A DNA stretch of 64,000 bases from Monosporascus cannonballus (taxonomy: Eukaryota > Ascomycota > Sordariomycetes > Xylariales). The number at the start of each line of letters is the position of its first letter. Position 1 is the first letter of the stretch. The position numbers were made by a program, and so were the translations under genes. Location: contig QJNS01000063.1 in the NCBI GenBank assembly GCA_004154925.1, positions 124,001 through 188,000 on the forward strand, read 5' to 3'. Below are positions 52,600 through 62,769 of this stretch, one piece after another. The notes under the pieces were generated by a model. That model was not told the origin of the DNA, ran no database searches, and saw only the letters and a program-made list of their open reading frames with translations.

Positions 52600-52965
52600 T
52601 ACGTTATACCATAATAACGCTTTTTAAACCAGGCAGCGCCTTTTATTTACGTAAACGAATAAAAGGAAAACAAAGTTTTATTTATTTTTTCTTAATATTT
52701 ACGTTAAATTTCGAAATAAAACCGTTAAAACTTTAATATTTGCTTTTCGGCAAACGCTTTATTATGTTTTAAGTATTAATACTTACGGCGAATATTTTGC
52801 AAAAAAAAATATATATATCGGCATTATTATAAGATTAACTTCGATTAATATATTGTTTATACTTTAAAATATGTTCTGTCATTTTATACCTTATATTTTT
52901 CGAGAAATAATAAAAGTAAAATATAATTTCGTATCCAAATTTGGTAAAGATTTTTATAAAGCTAA
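52600..52965 (-). pseudogene. A4 antisense region remnant
   Basis: The minus strand between chromodomain and 3' LTR reads YLKHNKAFAEKQILKF, stop, RFYFEI, stop, RKY, stop, EKINKTLFSF, then IKGAAWFKKRYYG. It is charged and helical with few stops, in the position of the A1-A3 antisense ORFs. The Cys-cluster head is not clear. Homology rests on position and on the similar R/K/E-rich helix. Confidence 0.4.
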
Positions 52966-53105
52966 TACGATAAACAGTAAAAAACTAAAAACGCGACAAA
53001 TTTAAAAAATACGAAACGACATAATTAAAAGCAAAAAAAAAATATTTACTAAACGAAAACAAAGATTTTAAAGGCAAATTTTTTTTTAAAAAAAAAGGAA
53101 AAACG

Positions 53106-53490
53106 TATTACGGCTTAACGGGCTGAGGCCTTAAAAAATAATTAAACAAGGATTATACGGACCACCCCACAAGTTACGCAATAATAATTATTACCAAGCT
53201 AGTAATTAGAAATAATTAAAAGGGATTATAAGCGATCGTAATTATTACCAGGTATATAATCATAAATAATTAAGCCAAAAGGAAGAAAAATATATACATT
53301 CGTTATTTTTATAATTTAAATAACTTTAGTTTGCAACATTTATTAATATAATATCGTTATCCAAAGCACTCTTAGTATTACAAAACGTAATACGTTATGA
53401 TATTTATTACTTAGATTCCCACCATATTTCTGCCAACATAAACCCCTACGACTAAGGTTTAATAGTTGGTTAAACCGCCTAGCCGTCATA
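53106..53490 (+). repeat. A4 3' LTR
   Basis: 385 bp, TATTACGGCTTAACGGGCTG to CCTAGCCGTCATA, followed by the duplication CTATC. Same length as the 5' LTR. Confidence 0.92.
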
Positions 53491-53495
53491 CTATC

Positions 53496-55262
53496 GTTCC
53501 AGAAATCTCTTATAAACTAACGTATTTTTTCGTTAATAACCATTTTTTCCCGGAGGTTTATAATAAATACCAACAGAAAATAAAACTTCGTAATAACTTT
53601 CTAGCAGTATTTTTTCATTATGCATTAAATCAACTCCTTTTTCGTTTGGTAATTATATTATCCATAATAACAAAAAGGGTTTTATTACAGAAATGATTTT
53701 TTTCGAAATAATTTTTTATTTCGCCTAATTATTAAATATTTTCTAAGGCTATAATTCCAAAATATCTATATTATTATTTATTATCTTTATTATATCCGAT
53801 ACGGTATAAAAAATCGAATCACTTAAAATATATTCGAGTAATTTATTCGTAAATATATTATTTCCATTTTTCATAATTGAGATATTTTCGTTATGGACAG
53901 TTTATGGCATACATTTTGCCGTATTAATTAAGGATTCCGAGACAAAATCTGTCCATTTAATTCTAATATTTACGTAATTATTTTATAATATTTTTATTAT
54001 ATTCGCAATATTTATTAAATTAGCTTTTTGGCTTTTCGCATTCCTTATTAAACTTTTTGCTATGGGGAACCTAATACGTACTTAGGCCGAATTATGTTAA
54101 TAAATTTACCTCTATTGTTTTAATATTTTTTGGATTATTTTCTAAATACAGATTTTTAATTATTTTAACGGGATTTTTTAAATACTTTATATTGTATTAC
54201 CTTATATCCTCTTTTGTTATAATTATAATATTTAATTTAACTCCAGTCTTTTTTATAAATAACTTTTAATTCTATAAGTTATAATTCCGTATCGTAAAAA
54301 ATATTATTATGTCGAAAAACGTTAATATTAGCCATATATTAGCATTTACTATTATTTTTTAATGTCTTTAATGCGCCATACGTATTATCGATTATTAATT
54401 TTAATTGTTATAACGATATAATCCGACAAATAATTAGGTCGATTAAACTTAAAAAAAATATTTATATTTTTTTCTTTAAACCGTCGTAAAACTTAGGTAT
54501 TAATATTTTTATCGCCAGTTTAATTTTTTTATTAATTAAATTAAGATATTGCCGTAACTAAAGATTAATCTCCTATCGTAATTATTAAATTTATGTTTCG
54601 GCTTTTATTTTTTCGTTTATTATTCCCAAAGCGTTCGTCATTATTTATTTGAATTATTCATCATCGCTGTGAATTCGTATTATTTTTATATTTCATTTTT
54701 TATTTAATAAAATAAAGTATTTTCTTATAACGAATTCGAATTGAATAACTGTATTTCCGGTAAATTATCCGATTACAAATTCCATTTATATAATAAACAT
54801 AATTAATCAAATAAAAAATAGCCGAAATATATTTGGCATTAAATCAAAATTAATTATAGCTTAATTAAAGTTCCGTCGAAAAGTTCTGGTTTAAAAGGCT
54901 TAAAAACCTTCCTTAATTTTTTAGTAAAATTTAATTAAATAACTTAATTTATTCGAAAAAGCCTCTCGATTTCGGAAATTTCTTTTTTTTTCTTTAAGCC
55001 TTTCGTAACCGCCTTAAAAAAACGTCGTAAGATTATTATTGTTTTTTTAAGCTAAAAAATACGTTCGTTTATAACATCTAGTCGTCGAAGGACCTTTTCG
55101 TAAAAAAAGCGAAATTTCTTTTTTTTTCTTTTCGGATTCCATTCCAATATTCGGATAATTAAAAATTTAGTAAATAAGTTATTCGGGTTGTTTGCTAATA
55201 AAGATAATGTTAATCGATATTATTTAAAATTTAATAATATTACTAAACAAAAACTTATAACG
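53496..55262 (-). pseudogene. E gag and pol start remnant
   Basis: Continuation of E on the far side of A4. 53700-53900 is the reverse of the pol start seen at A2 21840-21960. Further right the minus strand carries the gag, with a basic helical segment (KKRNFRNREAFSNKLSYL) near 54880-55000 corresponding to the capsid helices of A2. No intact zinc knuckle can be read. Confidence 0.7.
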
Positions 55263-55677
55263 TATAACGGCTAAAAGGTTTGACCAATTATTAAGCCTTA
55301 ATTGTACGGATTTATATTAATAAAAATATCGTAAAAATTTAAATGATAAATATTATAATAAGATTACGTTTCGTAATTCCAAAAATACTTTAAATAACGA
55401 ATTATTATTATAAATTAAAATTATCTTAACTATAAAAATAATAAACGTATATATTTTCCTTTTCGCTTAAAATATTTACTACGGCTTAATAACATTTTTC
55501 TGGTTAAATCTCCTTAAGCCCCTTTAAGCCTGCTCTGGTGATTACTGGCTTAAGCTCTTTTGACCAACCAAAGTCTTTGAGTTCTTGAAGCCAGTCACAT
55601 AACTTCTTGGCTGGGTCGGGGTCCGGCTTTTCAGGATCCCGACCGTTTCCAGGAGCCAAGACCGTTAGGTCATAACA
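55263..55677 (-). repeat. E 5' LTR
   Basis: 415 bp, TATAACGGCTAAAAGG to GGTCATAACA on the plus strand. Pairs with 34685-35100. Its right half (about 55500-55677) is much less AT-converted than the rest (CCTTAAGCCCCTTTAAGCCT, GGCTGGGTCGGGGTCCGG). Confidence 0.9.
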
Positions 55678-55751
55678 AGAAGGTACTAAAAAAAGAGAAA
55701 ACTTTCTAAGACAAAATTTTTAAAGGCAAAAATCATGGAAAAAGGGGATCG
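55678..55751 (+). other. A3 resumed after E
   Basis: This short stretch (GGTACTAAAAAAAGAGAAAA ... AAAAATCATGG) aligns with A2 26505-26551, just before the 3' LTR. It shows that E was inserted within A3. Confidence 0.8.
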
Positions 55752-56144
55752 TATTAAGAATTAACCGGGTTCGCCAAAATGGACGATTAGAACATTCGAG
55801 GTTACTCTTATCCGGTTATATAACAAGGATCCGAATACATTTACGGACCCGGAAGAAAGTTATTATTAGGGATTTAAAGAGATAAAAAAGCCAAAGAAAT
55901 TACCAGAATAAAACCTCTAAAAAATTCAAAAATCAGAAAAGATTTTTACAAAGATATCTACATTCGTTATTATCTATAATTTAGACAATTACGGCTTGTA
56001 ATAACAGCTAGTTACCCAAAACGCCTTTGGTATTACGAAACGCAATAACTTATTGTATCCGTTATTTAGACTTTTACGATATTTCTATCAATATAAACCC
56101 GTACAACTTAGGTTCAAAAGTTGGTTAACCGCCTAGCCGTCACA
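55752..56144 (+). repeat. A3 3' LTR
   Basis: 393 bp, TATTAAGAATTAACCGGGTT to CCTAGCCGTCACA. Its first half matches only 27964-28180; its second half matches the shared A-family LTR end. Confidence 0.9.
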
Positions 56145-56367
56145 ACTTTAAATTAACCGTTTATTGTCCGGTTTCGAAGACATCTTTAATAATAAACGTC
56201 TATTCATTACGCTATATTTTCGGCCCTTATTTTTCTTTTAATTATCATTTATTATTTCCGTTTTTACGTATGAATTTATTTATATATTGTGCGCCAATAA
56301 TTTTACATCTTTTATATATATTAATTAAGGTACGAATATTGTCGATAGCTGAAATCTAGCTGTTTTT

Positions 56368-56368
<1 letters not shown>
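56145..56368. other. AT-rich spacer
   Basis: No recognisable gene or repeat partner. It lies between the end of A3 and the microsatellite. Confidence 0.4.

Positions 56369-56445
<77 letters not shown>
56369..56445. repeat. (TAA)n microsatellite
   Basis: About 26 perfect trinucleotide units of ATA/AAT, 77 bp, with no interruption. It lies some 320 bp outside the compositional boundary of the gene island. Slippage-prone, so its length will vary between isolates and assemblies. Confidence 0.98.
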
Positions 56446-56765
56446 TTATATTATATACGTTAATATTACAAATATTCTTTTAACATAAAATATGTACGAA
56501 ATTTTTATACGAACCGAAAAAAAAATTTAATACGTAAAAAAATAGAAAGGTAAACGGGCAAAACATAAACCTAATTATTTCGTTACCTGTTACCGCGGCG
56601 ATAATAAGGAAAAATAAATATAATAATAATTTTTTCTTTATATATCTAATATACGGATAGCTTATTTTCAATTAATTAAGTTAATTCATTATATTATTTT
56701 TTTATTATTGTAATTATTTAAAAATTACAAAAATTACGATAAGCAAATTTAAAAGAAAAACTCCT
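56446..56765. other. AT-rich spacer up to the gene-island boundary
   Basis: No supported gene. A 63-codon hydrophobic minus-strand frame (56480-56671) is probably fortuitous. Composition changes abruptly near 56765. Confidence 0.45.
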
Positions 56766-57087
56766 TTTTATTTGAGAGGTATGTCGTGGAATAGGGGTAT
56801 CTGTATTATTTATCAAGTTCCACAGCCCCCGGAAGAACCTTATTCCGGCCCTCCCACAGTTTATAGAGAGCTTCCTAGCTACCGCTCCTTGGAGCTCAAT
56901 TCTAGTCAGACAATTATCACTTCCCACACTCTATGCAAACTTTTCTCGCGATCAGCCTAACTGTGACAAAGTCGAAAAGCTCGGTCCCATCCTCCGGCTT
57001 CGGGGCGAATGTGTTGATGAATTCCTCCGATTGGCTTCTGAGCTCGTTTCCCGCGTGTATCAGCGAATAGTAATAGTTTTTAATCAT

Positions 57088-57185
57088 CTGTCGAGGCACG
57101 TTCGGTGTTAGCAATCAACGCAACAAACTCAGAGCCAGTCGAGAGCGGAACACATAGATATGGGATATGCCTGGGTGATACTCAC
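57088..57185 (-). other. Chitinase intron 5
   Basis: 98 bp, donor GTGAGT, branch-like GCTAACAC, acceptor ACAG. It joins YEIWNSKAELHR to MIKNYYYSLIHAGNEL, a junction typical of the C-terminal part of this chitinase group. Confidence 0.75.
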
Positions 57186-57326
57186 TCTGTGGAGCTCAGC
57201 TTTTGAGTTCCATATCTCGTATGTGCAGGCCCCGGTGTGAAGTTCCAACCTATCATTTAGCGTGTTATGCGTCTCTCATTTCAGACTTCTGGCGCAATTG
57301 GTCTAGTGGGACAGATCGTGGCATGC

Positions 57327-57393
57327 CTTTGCATATTGCAGCCAGTAATTAGTCTCTCCCATTGTTTTTGGAGTCCACGACGCGTTTACTTAC
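57327..57393 (-). other. Chitinase intron 4
   Basis: 67 bp, donor GTAAGT, branch-like GACTAATT, acceptor AAAG. It joins HQPSVS to ACHDLSH in frame. The acceptor is less typical than the others. Confidence 0.65.
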
Positions 57394-58383
57394 CGAGACT
57401 GAGGGTTGGTGAAGGAACTCGGCGACGGCTTGGGAAAAGCTGTAACCGCTACCGCCACCTGCGTAACACCCGAACCACACCCGGACCGTGTCATCCCAAG
57501 CGGCCTGGCATTCGAGCGCCGCCCATCGCTGCTTAGGGGTGTATCTCGACTCGACGGCAACCTCGTCCATGGTGCACTGCTTGCTGACCCAGTCGCCAGT
57601 TCGTTTCCCTCTGCTGCAGGTGACACTCTCGCCGAGCAAAATGTTGCTCTTGACCTGCTTTCAGCTGAGTCCCAAGTTAATGTCGCCGAGGCCAAAGTTC
57701 GGCGGCTTGTGAAACTTGACGAGATCGACGGCCCAGTCAATCGTGCCGCCCATGTTGTAACGCTTGTAGAGCTGGGTGCGAGTTTCCTTGAGGTTATCGT
57801 CCATGTAGGAGACCCAGAGGTCACCGTCGACCATGATCTTGGAATTGCTTTCGGCGTCCGTCCATGTGCGTCCTTTAATCTCGTCGATTTCCGTGTTACT
57901 GAGATAGCCGCCGGTATCGGTGCATCTGCCTTTCCTGGCGTACGACGTGTGTCTGTCGCCTGTGAACAGGCAATTAGGGCCGGTGCAGGAGGGATCGGCC
58001 ATCTGGAAGCTTCGGCCGTAGCTGCTTACGCCAACAAGAACCTTATTGGACGGGATACCAGCCTTGGTGATCATGGTCAAAGCACCTATCGTCTCGGTCC
58101 GGTTGATGTGACTCCGCAAGTAGTTTCCAGTTGGGCAACTGGGGCTGGCCCACTTGTTGCCGGCATCCCACTGGCCGTGGAGATCATAGGTCATGTAGAC
58201 GATGTCATCGAGCAGCTCCGACATGACCTTGATGGGAAACTGCTTCAGGTACCAAAAGGATGCCGGGGCAGCAATAGACAGCGACTTGTCCCTCGGCAAC
58301 TTGGCCCTGAGAAGGGCAAGGAGTCGCAGGTAGTCTATGGCCTCCGAGAGATCTCCCGGCGGGATGTCAGGTAGATCGGGTGC

Positions 58384-58445
58384 CTGGTTAAAGCTTTTAG
58401 TTAGAATCCAGTCTTGGAGGTGAGGATTTTTTTTTTTTGACTCAC
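58384..58445 (-). other. Chitinase intron 3
   Basis: 62 bp, donor GTGAGT followed by a run of A, branch-like TCTAACTA, acceptor CCAG. Phase 0, directly after the catalytic DGLDLDWEYPS. Confidence 0.88.
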
Positions 58446-58943
58446 AGACGGATACTCCCAGTCCAGATCGAGACCGTCCAGGCCGTTGTCGATAACGCAC
58501 TTGACAAGATTGTCAGCCAGCTTGTGGCGGTTTTGAGCCTTGACACCGCTCCTGAAAATTGGATAGTTCGGGGCCTCAGCGGAGAAGACCCAACCACCGA
58601 AGGAAATAATGCGCTTCGGGCCGCGCAGTTTCTTAAACATCTGGAACTGGAACTCGGCAAGCTTATTCTCTTGGTAAATGTTAAAGTTATTATCGATCAT
58701 GCCGAAGGCGAAGTGGATATACGTATACGACGGGTCGATCTGGCTGGCGTCCATATTCAGGCATTCCCTTCCCATGTTAAAGCCCTCGAAATAACCGAGC
58801 TTGATAAACTGAAAGGGCCGAAAGCTCTGGATGATGCTCATACCACAGTTGGAGATGCAGCCGTACGTATCCTTCTTGGCCGTACCTGGCGGTCCGGTGT
58901 TAGTGTCGATGCAGAAGTCAGCCGTCGTACCGCATTATCCCCA

Positions 58944-59018
58944 CTGCGTTTGTCCTCGAGTTAGCATGGGAGTCGACAAAGGCGGCCTTAAGAGAGGAAG
59001 GTTGCTGTCAGCACTCAC
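58944..59018 (-). other. Chitinase intron 2
   Basis: 75 bp, donor GTGAGT, branch-like GCTAACTC, acceptor GCAG. Phase 0, inside the hevein module between CCNV and WG. Confidence 0.88.
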
Positions 59019-59212
59019 AACGTTGCAGCACGCATTCAGCAAACACGGGTTGAGCTTGGCCCAATCTTTCGATTCCGATCCCCTGGGCTTCACCGTCCCG
59101 GGTTTCTGTGGCCCGCAGACGGCATTGGCGATTAGCGCAAGGAAAGGCAGCGTGCCCTCGCTAAGGCAGATCCAATTATCAGGCCGGAAGCCATTCTCGC
59201 ATCCGTTCCAGC

Positions 59213-59287
59213 CTGTCAAATCGTCACGTTAGTCATGGTGAGGTATAGCAATGAAACCCAGGAGGGAGGGAGAAAATAACCACGCAC
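59213..59287 (-). other. Chitinase intron 1
   Basis: 75 bp, donor GTGCGT, branch-like GACTAACG, acceptor ACAG. It splits a Gly codon between NTWG and WNGC of LysM 2. Confidence 0.88.
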
Positions 59288-60461
59288 CCCAGGTATTCTT
59301 GTTCAAGTTTTCGAGCTCCTTAACCGTCAAGCCGTTGGATACAGCGATCTTCGCGCAAAAGTCACCCCCCTTGATCTGGTAGGCGAAACACGACCCGTCG
59401 GCGTTCTTCTTAGGACGGATATCAGGCAGCTTGCCTGGGGTACAACAGACCAGCTAACCAGGCTGAAATCTTGAACATAAGTTGGGGGCCGGGTTGTACT
59501 TATAAAAGTTCTGGGCTGTCAGGCCGCCGCCGCATCTGGAAACCAGATCTCCGCAGCCGTTGCCACTCTTAACAGCGATAGCTCGGCAGTCGGCACGCGC
59601 CTGCAGTCGTCCTCTGGCGGTTAAGTTGCTGGCAGACGGCGCCGTGCTGACCGTGGTTTTGCTGCCAACGGAAGTCGGCCCAACGGTTGGCTTGACAGTT
59701 GCGATGGTGGTGCTATTAAGTTGAAGCGTCTCCGCATAAGACGACGTATCGACACACGTGCCGTTAAACCACTGGCCGACGGCTTTATGGACTATGGCAA
59801 AGTCTGAGCTGGCGGCTACGATAAGGCCAAAAATCTGGTCACCAGTACGGCCTTCGCACAGCTGGATAAGGGCGGATTTGGAGTCGGCGATGCCGACGCC
59901 GTACAACGCATCTAAGAAAGGACCAAAGAAGCTCTCGGCCACGCTGGAGTTCAACAAGTTGGCGCCAACGTAGACACCGACGGTAGTGTCGGATACGGTC
60001 GCGAAAAGAATGATCCGGTTCTCAGCGCGATGGTTGTTCTCCAGATAACTCTGCAGATGCTCTACACTCTAAGTCGCGACTCTGCCGCCAATCTCGTACT
60101 CGGACACAGCGGCGGTCAAAGCCAACTGAGGGACGGCATCCTCGGTCTCGGTTTCGGTCGAGGACGTGGCAACAACCGAGCCAGCCGAGTTATGAAAGTC
60201 GTTCGCTCAGACGTTGCAGGCCCGGATGTGCTGCTTGACGGTAACTGGAATGTTGACTGAAAAGTCCAGAACTAGGGGTCTTTTGCAAGCCTGAAGTTGG
60301 CCAAACTCGGCAACCACGGTCCAGTTGGATGGCTCAAGGCCGGACTCAATGCAAGTTGCTGGGCACAGGTCCCTCGGCGGCGCTGAAACGTTAACGCCGT
60401 GGAAACCAAAGCCCGCCAGACCCAACAAAGGAAGGAGCGAGTATGGGCGTCGGCTAATCAT

Positions 60462-61340
60462 GGTGCCGAGCCAAGAGAGTTGATCGTTAGATCAACAATT
60501 TAGTCTCTAGGGGGAGAGTGTTAAAAGAGTGACACGGAGGGTGGGTGAGGAACCGTGGCAAGGGGAGTCTCCGAGGACGACTTCATGGTCTGCAACCGTT
60601 ATATAACACTCTGCATGTATCCCACACCTTCGTCGACGAAAGCTACCATGCCGCCAGCATAATATCCTAATATGGCTGTGCCTCACAGAAGATTTGGTTG
60701 GAACTGGGGGAGCCGAGAGTTCCCCTGAACTGTGTTACGAAACGTTCCGAGGAGCCCAGAACTGACAATATCGATTCAAGCACGCGTAGAGGCTGGAGTG
60801 GAGAGGTAATAAGATCCATCTTATTACCAACATGGCGCGACTAGTATAGCTACAAACAAGATAAGCTCTTAACTTCTTAACTCACGACCGGGGATTCCTT
60901 AAAACGGACTGTCGCATTGTTTCTGGATACTTATAAAGTGGACACTGTACTGGAGCCCAATCCTGTATAAAAACATAATTTCCGGCCTTGCAGGCTTAAG
61001 TACTAACAGCACCTGTCCCCTAAAGTTTTTAGCGCTAACTGACAACCTAAAGAGTGGACTCTTTCGACCTCAGCAGATCCATACGGAAGACCTGAAAGGG
61101 TTACTATACTTACAGCTGTTGGTGGTGGAGGACAGACAAAAATCATCGCTCCATCACTTACGGCACAGCACGGCCGTTCGGCATCCGGACTCGGACTTCG
61201 GCAGAACGGGTGCTTGGCACGATCAGCATTGACGAGGCTCAAGAGTGTTCCAAACTTCAGCCAACTCCAAGCAACGCGTTACGGCCGTCAACCCGTCAAC
61301 TCGTCGATTATCTGTCGCGACACCCGGACGTACTACCACA
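60462..61340. promoter_or_regulatory. Shared divergent promoter region
   Basis: 880 bp between two divergent genes with no supported ORF. TTATATAAC at 60599-60607, 140 bp upstream of the chitinase start, reads as a TATA element on either strand. On the other side, TGTATAAAAA at 60965-60974 with CCAAT at 60957-60961 lies ~370 bp upstream of the plus-strand gene. These are consensus matches only. The small frames here (for example 61003-61242 minus) look fortuitous. Confidence 0.4.
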
Positions 61341-62204
61341 ATGCGATTGCAAATTCTCCTCGTATTCTTTCAGCCTTTATTGGTGGGGGCCGCAGATGCG
61401 GAACGAACGTTGCCCGCCGACCTTCAAGTCGACCTCATCTTCCCGCGTAATGAGACATACGCACCGACACAATGGTTTCCTATTGTTTTCGGCGTGCAGA
61501 ACCTCGACGCTGTGTGGCCACTGGATATCAGGCTCGACGTGTATGTAGAGAGCAAGAACTGGAGGCTCAGTGGGAAGCAAAGCGACTCGTGGCAATACGA
61601 AATCCCCAGTCTTACTTATGAGGAATTCCGCGAAGCTGCAGGGCCGATGCCGGGCAAGCACTTCTTCCACTTCCCCTTGGTTAACATGACCAACGGCACG
61701 ACGGACCAGTACAGCATTGGATGGGAGCTCAGGCTCCTTAACCGGTGCTTCGCCAACAACACCGATCCGCAACTCGATGATGGGGGTGATGGCTGGCGGA
61801 GTCATGGACCCAATCCCTACGCCCTACGCTTCATTCAATTCAGCTCAGCACCTGGGGCTCAGCTTCCTGACATCGAGGCCACCGTCAACTCGTGCGCGGA
61901 GCCCGATGAGGGCACCTCGGCGTCGGTTCGCGTCACCGAAGTGAGGAAAACGAGCGATACGGGCGCGCCGTGTCCAGTGCTCGACACAAACGTCACGACG
62001 ATCAATTGTGGCTACAAGCCAGTTGCCAAGGAGCTCGCGGCGAACGTCTCTGCGGCAATCATGGACAAGATGAGGTGTAATGAGGGTGCGTGGCAGACAA
62101 TCACGGCGCCGTGTCCAAGGAAAAGCATAGCATCATCACGGTGCGTGAGTTTTAAGATAGGCTGGGTACTAGGTTTGGCTTTTGCTGTATTCAATGTTCT
62201 TTAA
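61341..62204 (+). CDS. Secreted glycoprotein of the DUF7136-like fungal family
   Basis: 287 residues, no intron. I chose the ATG at 61341 because it gives a signal peptide (MRLQILLVFFQPLLVGAADA); the frame is open 32 codons further up to an ATG at 61245, but that extension is hydrophilic. The mature start LPADLQVDLIFPRNETYAPT, with WFPIVFGVQN, is the pattern I associate with the DUF7136 family of fungal extracellular proteins, of unknown function. There are many N-glycosylation sequons (NET, NMT, NGT, NNT, NVT, NVS) and paired Cys (SCAEP, PCPVL, NCGY, RCNEG, PCPRK). The hydrophobic tail GWVLGLAFAVFNVL after a Ser/Ala-rich stretch suggests a GPI anchor. Unlike its chitinase neighbour it has no premature stop. 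The family assignment is from memory and unverified. Confidence 0.75.
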   Translation: MRLQILLVFFQPLLVGAADAERTLPADLQVDLIFPRNETYAPTQWFPIVFGVQNLDAVWPLDIRLDVYVESKNWRLSGKQSDSWQYEIPSLTYEEFREAAGPMPGKHFFHFPLVNMTNGTTDQYSIGWELRLLNRCFANNTDPQLDDGGDGWRSHGPNPYALRFIQFSSAPGAQLPDIEATVNSCAEPDEGTSASVRVTEVRKTSDTGAPCPVLDTNVTTINCGYKPVAKELAANVSAAIMDKMRCNEGAWQTITAPCPRKSIASSRCVSFKIGWVLGLAFAVFNVL

Positions 62205-62374
62205 GCGCACGAGTTGTATGACGTTCCTGTGCCGCCAGGGATAGCTACCAATTGACTACCTACTCGGCCTACGTACAACTTCTCCCGGTTTTCTCTAGGG
62301 CTAATATGCGCTCCTTACTAGAATGGGTAAGCTACGGCGTACATTATCAGATTCTAGCATTTATACAGCTAGCT

Positions 62375-62769
62375 TTATATGTAACCCGTTTTCACCAGTA
62401 ATGCCCATGTATATTCGATGATCCGACCATGAACTTTCATGAAAGATTCGACAAAAGGAAACACCTGGACAGATGCGAAGTATGGGGGGTGCTGAGACCT
62501 CACTAAAACTGTACCAGTTTTGCGCGTGCGGCGGCCGTCATGCACATAAACCTTGAGCCTGGCAACTGACGGAATACCAGCTGAAAAGACTTTGAGAACG
62601 TCTGTCCCCGAGGCAAACCGTAAACAAGCGAGTAAGAATTCTTTGCCGTGCAATATTGCCAGGATTGATGTGATGTTCTGGGGCGCCAAGGTCGCCTCGA
62701 AAGTCGGGGCGTGAACCAGACCACTCTAGCCTTACAATCGAACCACTCTGATAGCGCTGGAGAATTCAT
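62375..62769 (-). other. Possible small gene or gene remnant, unassigned
   Basis: Two overlapping minus-strand frames of 104 codons (62375-62689) and 88 codons (62503-62769) cover a moderately GC-rich stretch; neither has a recognisable domain. The first reads MAPQNITSILAILHGKEFLL at its start. A single coding region with an intron or frameshift is possible. I give no product. Confidence 0.25.

Larger units (their letters stand above)
39453..53490 (+). mobile_element. A4: Ty3/gypsy chromovirus nested in E, perfect TSD
   Basis: LTRs 39453-39837 and 53106-53490, both 385 bp, flanked by CTATC at 39448-39452 and 53491-53495. Gag begins at about 39850, is broken at 40135/47403 by element B and continues to about 48300; pol runs 48370-52438 with a chromodomain trace at 52342-52438. 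Without B it is about 6.77 kb. The U3-like half of its LTR (TGTTATGGCCCAACGGGCTG) differs from A1, A2 and A3, while the 3' half is shared. Confidence 0.93.
34685..55677 (-). mobile_element. E: minus-strand Ty3/gypsy chromovirus nested in A3
   Basis: Left (3') LTR 34685-35100 and right (5') LTR 55263-55677; chromodomain at 35762-35889, pol 35890-39452 and 53496 to about 53900, gag about 53900-55200, all on the minus strand. The pol sequence stops at 39452 and resumes at 53491-53496 after A4, where both sides align to A1 around 320-370 without a gap. Removing A4 leaves 6.95 kb. Flanks are ATAAG (34680-34684) and AGAAG (55678-55682), an imperfect 5-bp duplication. Confidence 0.9.
27964..56144 (+). 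mobile_element. A3: outermost element of a four-level nest (Ty3/gypsy chromovirus)
   Basis: 5' LTR 27964-28360, gag about 28400-29750, pol 30194-34134, antisense ORF region 34250-34684, then a break filled by element E (34685-55677). A3 resumes at 55678 and its 3' LTR is 55752-56144. The LTRs match each other (TATTAAGAACTAACCGGGTC start). The sequence before and after E joins into the same order as A2 around 26490-26550. Subtracting E and the solo LTR leaves about 6.75 kb, the size of A2. No matching 5-bp duplication remains (CTGAA left, ACTTT right), which may reflect decay. Confidence 0.88.
56917..60461 (-). pseudogene. Secreted LysM/CBM18/GH18 chitinase, pseudogene with seven premature stops
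   Basis: The frame starts MISRRPYSLLPLLGLAGFGF, a signal peptide. Exons: 60461-59288, 59212-59019, 58943-58446, 58383-57394, 57326-57186, 57087 to about 56917; every intron is GT-AG and the frame is kept across each. Domains in order: Cys-rich killer-toxin-like N-terminal region; LysM 1 (about residues 290-345, ADCRAIAVKSGNGCG ... YNPAPNLCSRFQPG); LysM 2 (ending LNKNTWGWNGC); hevein-type CBM18 (CLLNACCNVWG ... GCISNCG); GH18 with SFGGW, catalytic DGLDLDWEYP and MTYDLHGQWD; C-terminal VTCSRGKRTGDW and YEIWNS. The family cleaves chitin, outside the cell. Stops interrupt the frame at 60207, 60069, 59454, 58935, 57661, 57303 and 57276; the TAG and TAA ones fit CAG/CAA to TAG/TAA. Otherwise the protein is conserved, so loss looks recent. 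The last exon ends against the AT-rich boundary, and the usual C-terminus is missing. Confidence 0.9.

Noticed and set aside
56145..56300. Apparent similarity of the right flank of A3 to sequence after A2 (26930-27060)
   Set aside because: Only scattered AT-rich words such as ATCTTTAATAATAA agree; not better than chance in this composition.
57291..57310. tRNA-like A-box (TGGTCTAGTGG)
   Set aside because: No acceptor stem or B-box at the right spacing; the bases fall inside chitinase exon 5.
57406..58374. 322-codon plus-strand open frame
   Set aside because: It lies exactly antisense to the GH18 exon, whose conserved motifs are on the minus strand; the plus translation has no recognisable domain. 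It is a shadow of GC-rich coding sequence.
61003..61242. 79-codon minus-strand frame in the divergent promoter
   Set aside because: No signal peptide, domain or splice context; it lies in the spacer upstream of the 61341 gene.
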